From NCBI GenBank assembly GCA_963576785.1, contig OY756141.1, positions 248,001-312,000 on the forward strand: a stretch of DNA of 64,000 nucleotides, given 5' to 3'. Below, in pieces: positions 35,701 through 45,800 of the stretch; the first letter of the stretch is position 1, and each line of letters starts with the position of its first letter. The notes under the pieces were generated by a model. That model had not been told where the DNA came from. It did not search any database and was given only the letters and a program-made list of their open reading frames with translations. The position numbers and the translations under genes are program-made. Origin of the DNA: Chlorophyllum brunneum (lineage: Eukaryota; Basidiomycota; Agaricomycetes; Agaricales; Agaricaceae).

Positions 35701-35834
35701 ACCAGCCACACTCTTAGTCCACCATCGGGAAAGTCTTCTTCCGTCCCCTTTGCTTCATATCTCATGTCACATTCTAGGTGGTTTCTCTGTAGCTTTCTGT
35801 TGTCTTCATCATCTGACACTTTGTGTGATTCCAT
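32744..35834 (-). pseudogene. MCT-type MFS transporter, disrupted
   Basis: Plasma-membrane transporter of the monocarboxylate-porter-like MFS group. The 5' exon starts at ATG 35834 (MESHKVSDDEDN) and holds the family signature DFPDGGLRVWLVVFGV before a donor near 35692. The rest resumes at about 34089 with IVGRLFDSGHF. Exons joined by short introns give GWF..KKRRGRAVGF-type loops, the TMKRRLPP loop, LFGRWTAGLIAD and YGYCSGAYIALLSHPI, and the last exon ends GRWAGRI at stop 32744-32746. Membrane helices from the first span to about the second are missing: about 1.5 kb (34090-35640) with an unrelated plus-strand gene lies where they should be. A Copia LTR also begins 12 bp upstream of the ATG. 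A working transporter is unlikely. Confidence 0.7.
34502..35407 (+). CDS. Small Agaricomycete protein of unknown function
   Basis: Three exons (34502-34679, 34732-35074, about 35126-35407) splice into one frame. The protein opens MAAVPTYMHEIRSIQD, has an alanine-rich helical middle and a coiled-coil stretch with the 7-residue word NEFTQLR twice in tandem, and closes with a block of the type IPIRITNASSSNN..LSYPPG..PATKIEALQLNG..QALGVQ..LGI. Similar ends occur in many small mushroom proteins of unknown role. It sits inside the broken MFS transporter on the opposite strand, so it may have arrived with the inserted segment. No catalytic motif. Confidence 0.5.
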
Positions 35835-35846
35835 CTTGGAATTAAG

Positions 35847-36006
35847 TGTTGAGGAAATGACCATAACAAGTTGTTGTGCTGGGGCAGCAATAAACACAGT
35901 GGGAGAGAACGTAGGGTCTACTCACCAAGATAATAAGCTTCTATCTGATACCTATAGAAAGGTAATTTGGATAGACAGATATTATTAATGAGGTGGTCAG
36001 TGTCAG
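35847..36006. mobile_element. Outermost Copia LTR (level 0), left part
   Basis: First 160 bases of a 572-bp Copia family B LTR (starts TGTTGAGGAAATG). The remaining 412 bases are at 58172-58583, displaced by all the nested insertions. 160 + 412 equals the length of the intact family LTRs. It starts 12 bp upstream of the MFS start codon. Confidence 0.85.
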
Positions 36007-36082
36007 TGTTGAAGTTTCAGACATATTCTAGAAATAGACTATGAGGTCATTATAATAATAATAGACTGATCTGTTACTTTCT
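36007..36082. mobile_element. Inverted solo Copia LTR (level 1), left part
   Basis: First 76 bases of an inverted family B LTR (starts TGTTGAAGTTTC). The other 496 bases are at 57671-58166; together 572. Flanked by the duplication GTCAG at 36002-36006 and 58167-58171. Confidence 0.88.
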
Positions 36083-36837
36083 TGTAGAACAAGGGTATGG
36101 GCTGGAGAGCGAACACTTTAACGAGTGCGGCTGAATCCAACAACCGCTTTGCTTCCAACCAAAAGGGGTCGATTAGCGGTACAGAGCGTCGAAGATTTGA
36201 GAGGAATTGACCAGGAAATGGTCGAGAAAAACGGTGATCAAGTTTGGGTAATTAATGAAGTTGAGATAGATAAGAGACAAAGTGGCTTTGGGAAATCTGA
36301 GGGGATTTAGATACTCATTTGTATCTCACTGCCTTCCCCTATCGAAGACATACTACTTATATACATACATGAATATGGCCCAGTTTTAGAAGTGTGAAAG
36401 AAATATGCCAAGGTACATTTTAATGAAGTAATTAGACCGAAAAATGGGAAGAAAAATGAAGGTAATCATCTATGGACAAGGTGTAGAACAATAGGGGACC
36501 AGGTACAAATGGATTGATAATGTTTTTATACTATAAAGATAGGACGGAGAAGAGAGAAGATAGGAAGAGGTTAGGCAGAATACATTATTTATTTGGGACT
36601 TTCTCCAGATGATCATCTACGGTGTAGACCTACAATTGGACTTAAAGGGGATAGCTTACAGTTATGAAATAGAAATGGAGGAGGCATAGAAACGGGGAAG
36701 AGGGACAGAAGACTTGACTTTGGGATGTTTATGATGATGCCCCGACCCAGTGATGGGCGCTCCGAGATTTTTGATCCGAAAAGACTCCCTTGGAGATGAC
36801 ATGAGAGTTCAGCAGTAGCCAAACGTCACTCTCCACA
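36083..36837 (-). repeat. 3' LTR of element A
   Basis: 755 bp, TGT..ACA ends, lies 32 bp past the Pol stop. No strong polypurine tract is visible between the stop and the LTR; CTAGGAGA (minus strand) directly abuts it. Confidence 0.9.
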
Positions 36838-36869
36838 TCTCCTAGGTACTTTGAATACTGACCTCCTGG

Positions 36870-39800
36870 TCAGTGGGCATCATAGATGGTTGAAAAAAAG
36901 CGAGCCATATGGTTGAGCTCTCTATTTTCGATGTCGAGGGGGGGGGAAAGTGGTATTGGGTCATATGTGAGCTCGTCTAGGGCTTCTGGGGTTGCGTCGG
37001 TCAATTTTGTGACTGGGATAGCTTGTAGATCTCGTGGATAGTAGGGAACGAGTCGAAAGGCTGCAAAACAAAGTTTTGAAATTGATCCATCAAGTTCTGT
37101 AAGGATATACGATCCTCCTGGTGTTCTTTTGAGTACCACTAATGGTCCGAAGTATCTGGGCTTGGTTTTGCTGCCTACATCATTGTCATAGCGTGAATTT
37201 CGAACTAGGACAAGAGAACCTGGTGAGAAGTTAAAATCCTTGATTTTATTTGAATACTTCTCATTAAAATGGCGGATGGAATCATATCGAGCTTTGAGAA
37301 CAAGTTCCTTGACTTTTGCTAGGTCCTGGGGTCGTTTCTGAAGCTGGGTGGCTCGGATTGCAATGAGGTCGGTAGTGGAAAGTGGTTTAGTGAGTGCTGG
37401 TGCCAGATATGTCGCTTCAGCCAGATCAAATGGAAGGAGGGGCTCGAGTCCATGGGCAAGGTAGTAGGGGGAGTATCCAGTCGATTTTTGGATTGAAATT
37501 TGTTCTGCCCAAAATACAGATGGAGCGACCATTGTCCAGCGATGTTCTTCCCCTCCTGCAGCCTTTACTAGTGCTTCTCTGACGTCAAAATGTCTCCGCT
37601 CTACTGGACCATTTGCTCGAGAGTTATAGGGTGATATGCGAATGTGATTGATCTTGTATCGAGCTGAAAGGAATTCTGCAGCTTGTATGAAGGCTGGACC
37701 ATTATCCGTCACTATTTCTTCGATTGCACCCCACCTACAGAGTATTTCTTCAAAAATAAATGTCCCAAGCGTTCGAGCATTCTCCAAGCGAAGCATTCTC
37801 CATTCTGGGTAGGAGGAGAGTGAACAGCGAGCATGTACAATGTACCTGTAGCCATTTGACTTGGGCATGAACATAGTATCGATATAGACTTTTCGGAAGA
37901 GTGTGAGAGGTGTGGGGACAGTTGGGGGAATGTAGAAGTTATGCAGGAGACGTGTTTGGCATTCATGACAAGTCTTGATGAACCAGCGAACGTCTTGTTC
38001 AAGTTGGGGCCACCAAAATCGCTCAAGAAGTCGAATACGGACTGTGAATATACCCTTATGACCCATTTCATCATGTGCCTGCCGTATGAGCTCGTATCGA
38101 CGGTTTTCGGGCACCACAAGCTTGTGCTTCATCTTGGGATCCTTCCTCCAAAGTTTTCCATCTCTAACAAAAAAACCGGCTGCATATCGAACAAATCGCT
38201 TGAAGGCATTGTCAGAAAGGTCTTGGGGTTGTCTAGGATCAATAAGGAACGCTTGGACTTGTTCCAGCTCGAGATCGCATCGTCTTGCTTTGTTTGATCG
38301 AGGAATGGTTGGAGGAGATGTTAGAGATGAGTCTGAGGGCGCGTTTGCAAGGATTTCAATGGGAGCGATGCTGGAAACGTTGGAGGTGGTTATTAGACGT
38401 CCCAGGGAGTGTACTGCTGCTTGGACTGGTGCGATTTCATTCAGGATTTTGATAGCAAATGTGTTGGAGGTCCAGGTCCACCAGGAGTCCTCCAGTGAAT
38501 CGTTTGGGAATGTATAGGAAAGATGTGGTTGGGAATGCGAGAGGGAGAAGCCATTGGATGTGTCTATCCATGTTACGACCTTAGTCTCTGACTCAGGTTG
38601 CAAGCCTTTGGATAAAGGAAGGAAGTAGAGAAAGGAAGAAGGGATGATACGATTGGTAAAGTGTAAGGAATACATCAAGTATTACTACACTTTATATACT
38701 AGTGGTAGAGGCTAATAATAAGGGAGTCGAGTAACGGAGTCATAGGAGACGAGTAGAACGAGTCAGGTAGGAGGCACAGCCTCTAGGGTGATACAGGAGA
38801 TGAAACGAGTATGAGGGTACACGAGGTAACGGGCGCATGATAGGAATGAACGGTCTATGATTCGTAACAATACCTCCCTTTCAAGCTTCATGTCCTCATG
38901 ATACGTATTACTGTAAAGGTCCTTTGTAAGATAGAGCATATGGAATTTGGTGAAGTTAAGAGAAGGTGACGAGTGTTTTACTCGTTCATAGGTACGGCCG
39001 CTCCCAGAGCTCTAGCCAAGTCCTTCTTGTTTCCTCCGATGAGAGGTGTCTTGTCAACACGTCGTAAACCAATCCAGAGGGGTGCGTGTGGTGGTCCTTC
39101 TTTAAACAGGAAGTGGGTGTGGTTGTTGTACGTAGTGTTGTCGTTGGTGTGATTGCTTAAAAGTTTGTACACGATCTCTTTCCAATAATCGTTGTCCTTT
39201 TCTCCTTCTGATTTCAAAGTGTTATATCCTGTCGGCGGGTGGAAAGTCATGGGTGTGATGGGGGGTACTACCGTGGTGAGTATGGTTTGGAGGTGAGCGA
39301 CTTCCTCTTCGATGTCGGGGTGGAGTAGCTGGTCGGCGGCGGTTCTTTCTTGCGTCTTTTGTTCGCATGTGTGGCAGATGTGGTGTTGGATGGGGAATGG
39401 GTCGTTACTAACGAGTAGTCGATTAACGATGTGGTGGGAGAGGTTGTCTGTGCTTCTGGATTCATACGTATTGAGTCGTTCGGCTAGGGCTACAAGGATA
39501 CTGTGCATCCGAGCTCGTATGTTGGAGATAACGAGGAGTTGCAAGTCGTCGTTAATCTCGTACAAGTGTCTCTCCAGTTGGTCTCTCCTTCCTTCGTTGA
39601 TGATGAACTGATTGAGTCTTGGTGTGGCGTCAGATAAGGTGTCCATAATTTTCGAGGCTCCTTCTTGGGTTGCTTTTACTGCTGCTCCCAGTAGTATTAT
39701 GGTGTCGACTAGGGTTTCTCCTTCTACGATTTCTTCCTGGTTGGTCCTTTCTGGGACGAGTTCTTCGAATTCTGCGAGGTAGGGGTACGGGGTAAGTTGG

Positions 39801-42800
39801 CGTTCGGCGGGCATGGTGTATTGTAGAGATAGTTGGCAAAGTCAAGGGTGAAGTGAATACCACGAGTGATGCGATGAGTGTAGTGGTTACTTGAGATGCG
39901 AGGTTTGCTGTTCATAATTGCTGTTTTTTACCTCCCCTTTTTATAGGTTTCGTCCTCGAAATCTTGCTTATGAATTCTTGTACTGCTTCCTTGGCGCTGT
40001 CTAAGTTTGTTTCGTCTTCCCATGTATCTTCTTCGGACGTATATCCTTTCCAGTGTATTAGGTACTGTTTTTGTTTCCCTCTCATGCGGTGTCCTCGGAC
40101 TTCGTCTACTTCGTAGTGTTCTTCATCGTTAATTATCTCGGGGATCGGTGGTGGCGGAGTGCGCTGGCTGTCATACTCGGGGTTGTGATAGGGGGAAAGT
40201 AGTCTGCTGTTGAATACGTCGTGTATCGCCCATGTTTCAGGTAGCTCCAGGCGGTAGCTTGTTTCGCCTATTTTTTCTTTTACTCGGAACGGTCCGTATC
40301 TCTTGTGATCTAATTTTTTCGTTGGTCTTGTTGTCCTAATATTGTCTGCTTCCAGCCAAATTTGGTCTCCTATTTGGTACTCGTGTTCTGGCTTTGTGCT
40401 GTTTCGCTTTTCCATCTGTATCTGGTTTTGTTGGAGCATTTTGATCGTTGCTTGGCGTATGTCCTGCAGTTCTTGTATTCTTTCCGTGATTGCTGGAGCC
40501 TTGATCTCGTTTGAGATGTCACCCTTCCATGGGTGTCGTCCGTATACTATCTGGAACGGTGAATGTCCTGTGGCACTATGTGTTTTGTCGTTATACTGGA
40601 ATTCTGCCGTGCTGAGCCATTTCTTCCAGTTGTTCTGTGCGTGATTGATTACATTTCTGAGGTAGGCCTCAACCTCTTGGTTGATGCGCTCCGTTTGACC
40701 GTCTGTTTGTGGATGGTATGCCGTGGATAGGTTTCGTTGGGTGCCGGTTGCTTTGCAAAGTTCCGCCATGAATTTTGATGCGAACTGTGGGCCTCTGTCA
40801 CTGATGATCCTGCGTGGTATCCCATGTTGTCTCCATATGTCGTCCCGATATATATCTCCTAGCTCTTCGGATGATAGGGTGGTGTTAACTGCTCGTAGCC
40901 TGATCATTTTGCTGAAACGATCAACGATGACAAGTATCGCGTCGTATCCCTCCGATTCTGGCAGTGGTCCTATCATGTCGATTGATATCTCTTCCCATGG
41001 TCCAGTGGGTATTGGTAACGGATGGAGGTGTGTGGTAGGTCGTGTTCGGAGTATTTTATTTCTCTGACATGTGTCACATCCCTTGATGTATCGTTTAACA
41101 TCGTTACGCATTTGTGGCCACCAATATGTCCTTTTGAGGAGTTCGATCATTCTATGTTGTCCCGGGTGTCCTACGTCCGTTTTGTCGTGGTGTTGTTGGA
41201 GTATTTCTTGGCGTAATTCGGTGTTTGGTGGTACGTATATTCTTCCTTCGAAGATGGGTAATCCATCAGTTTCCCATATCTCCTCTGGTCGTTTCTCCTT
41301 TTCTCTTAACCATTGTGTTTCTCTCCTCTGCTCCTTTCGCAGTCGGTGTTTCAGGTCTTCTTCTCCTGATATATCCCATATTTGTCTGATTTCGGTGGTA
41401 GTGTTGTCGAATAAGTGATCGGGTAATAGCGTGATATCTGTGTTGTCTCTGGTTGTGTCCGTTTTCGTTAGTCTTGATAATACATCTGCTTTTGTGTTTG
41501 TTTTTCCGGGTATGTGTTTCAACGTGTAGTGATATTCCTGTAGTTCCAGTTGCCATCTCGCCTGTCGTCCTGTGAGTTGTTGCGGTTTCCTAAAGTATTC
41601 CAAGTTCTTGTGGTCCGTCCATATCTCGAATGGTTTGTCGGCGTCGAGTAGATATTGTCTCCAAGTTTTGACCGCTTCTCGGATTGCCAATAGTTCTTTG
41701 TCATAGATCTGGTAATTTCGTTCTGCCGGTGTCATTGTTCTCGAGTGGAATGCGATTGGGTGCCACTGGTTATCTTGGTCTTGTGATAATACCGCTCCTA
41801 CTCCGTACCCTGATGCGTCTACCTCCACTCTATATTGCCCTTTATCTCGGGGCATCGCTAGTACTGGTTCGCTCGTGATTTTCTTCTTGATTTCTTCGAA
41901 CGCTTGTTGTTGCCGTTCTGACCATGACCATTGTGCGTCTTTCTTCTTGAGTTCGTGTAGTGGTGTTGCTATGTTACTGAAGTCTTGTATGAATCGTCGG
42001 TAGAAATTTGCAAAGCCGAGGAATTTTTCGACATCCTTCACGGATTTGGGTGTTGGCCATTCCCTTACTGCTTTCACCTTTTCTTCTTCCATTTTAACGC
42101 TGCCCTGTCCTACCACAAAGCCCAGTATGGGTATTTCTTTCGCGTCGAACACACATTTTGATCGTTTGAAGTATAGCTGGTGTTTGGCTGCAATGTCTAA
42201 GAACCGTGTCGTTCTTTTCTCGAGTTCCTCCTGTGTGGTTCCTGGAATGACGAAATCGTCCATGTAGTTGACAAGCGTTCCTTCATGTAATAGTTCTCGG
42301 AATATCGTGTTCATCATTCTTTGGAAGGTTGCCGGTGAATTGCTCATTCCGAAGAACATGACTGTAGGTTCAAATAATCCATTGTTTGTTACGAACGCTG
42401 CCTTCCATTCGTCTCCTTTCCTGATTCGGACGTTGTTGTATCCCCAAATGATGTCGAGCTTATTAAACACTTTTGCGCCCTTTAGTCGGTCTAACACCTC
42501 GCTTATAAGTGGTAGTGGCGTTTTATCTTTGATGGTGTATTCATTCAGCTTCTTGTAATCTTGTACCAGGCGTTTTGTTCCGTCTTTCTTTGGTATAAAG
42601 AAGCATGGGGTGGCGTAGGGGGATTGTGATGGTCTGATACGTCCTGAGGCGAGGTTTTCGTCGAGGAATTTTTGTAGTTCCTGTTTTTCCGTTATTGTCA
42701 TCGGGTAAACTTTGGACTGCAGTACCGGGGGTGCGTCTTCTGACAGATTTATCTCGTGGTCCCATACCGTATGTGCGGGTAGGTTATCGAAGTTCTTTTT

Positions 42801-45800
42801 GTTGAATAGATGGGTGTACTGTCGGAGGTATGGTGGTAGATCTTCATCGTCCGTCCGGTCTGCCTTTTTCTCTTCAATGTGTTCCTTGACTGTCCGTATT
42901 TTTTCGTTGAACCGTATGTTGCTATGTGCTGTTTTGCAATCTTCTGGACATCTCGTGAATCGTATGACATGATTGTTCCAATCGATTTCCGGGTTATGTT
43001 TGACCAGCCAATCGTGCCCCAGGTATAAGTCCGCGCTTTCCAATTGTGTTACTAGAGCGTCGATTTGTTCCGTGTGGTTGCCGTTGTTTAGTACCAGTTG
43101 TGCCTTGTCCGTTATTTCTCCCTTTTTATTTTCTGTGCCGTCGGCATTGATCACTCTGATTGGGGTTTCCAGAGGTTTAGTCGGGATCTGTTCTTCGTCT
43201 ATTGTTCGTTGTGCTATGCACGTGTGGGTGCATCCGGAGTCTACGAGGGTTGTGATTTGTCTGCGTCCTTTTCTTGTCTGGATTGTTGAGTCGAGGAGAA
43301 GTTCGCGCGTAGAGTTTCGTTTTTGGGGAATCACATATCGTCTATTGTGTGATAAAACAGAAACTCTAGTTTTATTGGCTCGCGGGTTTGCGCCTACTCG
43401 GAGCCTTTGACAAAATCCTCTTTTTCCTCTATTTCTTGTTCATCATCCTCGTTGACTTCTCTGATATGGGCTTTCTTGGGTGCTCGGCAGTTCTTCGAGA
43501 TGTGGCCCTGTTTACCGCAATTGTAACATGTTATTTTGGTGTACGTGACTTTTGTCTTCTTCCTGCAGTATTTGGCAATATGCCCATAGAGGTTACAATT
43601 GTAGCACCTCGGTTTTCCAGTCTGATCGGTGTCTGCCCTTTGTCGTCCTATCTCCATGGGTTGTCCTCTTCCCCCATAGATAACTCCGGTGGTGGTTTTG
43701 ACATCTCCTCTAGTGATGTCCGTTGCTTCGTAACCTTGTCCTACTGCGAGGATCGTGGTTTTCCATTTGCTGTATGTTGTTGGGACGGAGGTTGTTGGGT
43801 AATCTACTATGGTTCGAATAATGTCTGCTCTGGTGTGGCGCTTGAGAAGGAATATCGCATGTGTGTCGTCTGTTCCTGCTTGGGCTCTTAATGCTTCGAA
43901 TTCGATTAAGAAGTCTGCTGTGTTCTTCTTTCCCTGTTTGAACGTTTCTATTTCTCCTTCTGCTATGGCTTTCCTATTCCCCAAGGAGAATGTGGCTTCT
44001 ACTTCTTTCGTAAAATCCTCCCAAGCCGGTGTTTTCTTATTCTGGATGGCTTGTAGTTGCGTGTTGGCGTAAGGACCGGCTAGTCCTCCTTTCATCCTTG
44101 CCAAAATGGCTACTATTTTCTGTTCTTCTTCGTCTATCTTGTTGAACATCAGCCATAAGGATATGGCTCTCCACCAATCGTCAAATTTGGTCCTATCCCC
44201 ATTAAAATATCCTGGTTCCGGGGCTAGGTTCTTTGGTACGTTGATTTCGTCTGTCATTTCTGGTTCTGACTCTGGTTCGCTGTGTTCGTTTTCGTAGGTT
44301 TCGGCGATTTCTATATCGGCTGTGGCGTCGGCGACTTCTGTGTCGAATTCGGTTTCGAGTAGAGCTGTGTCGATTTCTTCTTCAGCCGGAGCTGGTTCTT
44401 CGTCTGTGCTGTGTTCGGATTCTTCCTCGTAGGTTTCGGCGATATCTATATCGGATGTGTTCTCGGCAACTTCTGTGTCAAATTCGGTTTCAAATAGAGC
44501 TGTGGTCTCGTCTACGCTGTGTTCGGATTTCTGCCGTTTAAGGCCTTCAGGGATTTCTGGTTCTGTTGATCGTTTGGATCCTGTTGCTACGGGTGAACCC
44601 TGGATGTTGGTTGGTCTCGGAGCTCTCTGTCTTCTCGGTGTTCTCGATGAGCTACTGTTGCTCATATACTGTTGTCCTGGTCGGAGGCTATTATTCCAAG
44701 CCTAGCTACGAATAGTGGCACCTCTCTTGCAAGGTGAGTCGAATGACACTTTACCAAATGTTACGACCTTAGTCTCTGACTCAGGTTGCAAGCCTTTGGA
44801 TAAAGGAAGGAAGTAGAGAAAGGAAGAAGGGATGATACGATTGGTAAAGTGTAAGGAATACATCAAGTATTACTACACTTTATATACTAGTGGTAGAGGC
44901 TAATAATAAGGGAGTCGAGTAACGGAGTCATAGGAGACGAGTAGAACGAGTCAGGTAGGAGGCACAGCCTCTAGGGTGATACAGGAGATGAAACGAGTAT
45001 GAGGGTACACGAGGTAACGGGCGCATGATAGGAATGAACGGTCTATGATTCGTAACAATCCACTCCTCATAATCGTCATCGATTTCAGGGTCTTCTGGAG
45101 CTCGTGGTCGTCGTGATAGGCCATCTGGACCATGTTCTTTGCCTGGGATATGCCTGAGACAAAAGTCAAAGAGTAATATCGCTGAAATCCAGCGATTGAC
45201 GGCCGTGGATGGTTGGATATCAGGGTTATTGATCATACCCTTGATATACTTCGCATCTACCTCAACCACCAAGTTCTCTACCCCAATAATCCAAATCCTA
45301 ACATCCTTCAGTGCTCTAAACAGCCCAAATAACTCCAATTTCGCTTGTGAGTACCGAGATTCACGTTCATTGAGTGTTATTGACCCAAATCTTGAGGGAT
45401 ATCGTCGATTATCATCTCCTAATTGCTGTAGGATGTAGCCAACTGCGATTTGTGAGGTATCAACACCTAGGATGACCTCGTTGTTGCTGGAGTAGTCCAA
45501 GGCCCGAATACATGGTGAGTTTCTTGCTAGGTCCTTCAAGACGTTCATAGCTGCTTGTTCTTCCTCCCCAAAGTGAAATTCTACCCCTTTCTTTGTCAAT
45601 ATAACCAGTGGTCTTGAAATAGCAGCAAAATTTCGGATAAAAATGCGGATAGTCCCCAAGGTGCCAAGGAACCCTCGTACTTCAGTAAGGTTGGAACAGA
45701 GAGGCCAATTAACGATTTTCTGGACTCTTGAAGTGTCTGGAAGTCGTCCTTCATAGGTACAAAGATGGCCAACAACCATTGCTGAGGGCATACAGATGCG

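Larger units (their letters stand above)
38571..45057 (-). mobile_element. Chromodomain Ty3/Gypsy retrotransposon C (complete, recent)
   Basis: 6487 bp, minus strand, with 299-bp LTRs at 38571-38869 and 44759-45057 that I find identical, and the duplication ATCCA at 38566-38570 and 45058-45062. It carries gag, pol with a chromodomain, an extra ORF3, a self-priming primer site and a polypurine tract. It is inserted in the Pol gene of element A. Identical LTRs and unbroken frames point to a recent insertion and possible current activity. The family is the Tf1/sushi branch of chromoviruses, judged by chromodomain and primer type. Confidence 0.95.

Noticed and set aside
38978..39814. ORF3 of element C as an envelope gene
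   Set aside because: No signal peptide, membrane span or cleavage site visible.
39724..39915. The ATG overlapping the pol stop of element C as the true third gene
   Set aside because: It opens only 63 codons, overlapping the start of the much longer ORF3 in another frame.
39912..45057. Plus-strand open frames across elements A, B and C
   Set aside because: They mirror conserved minus-strand retroelement coding sequence and carry no domains.
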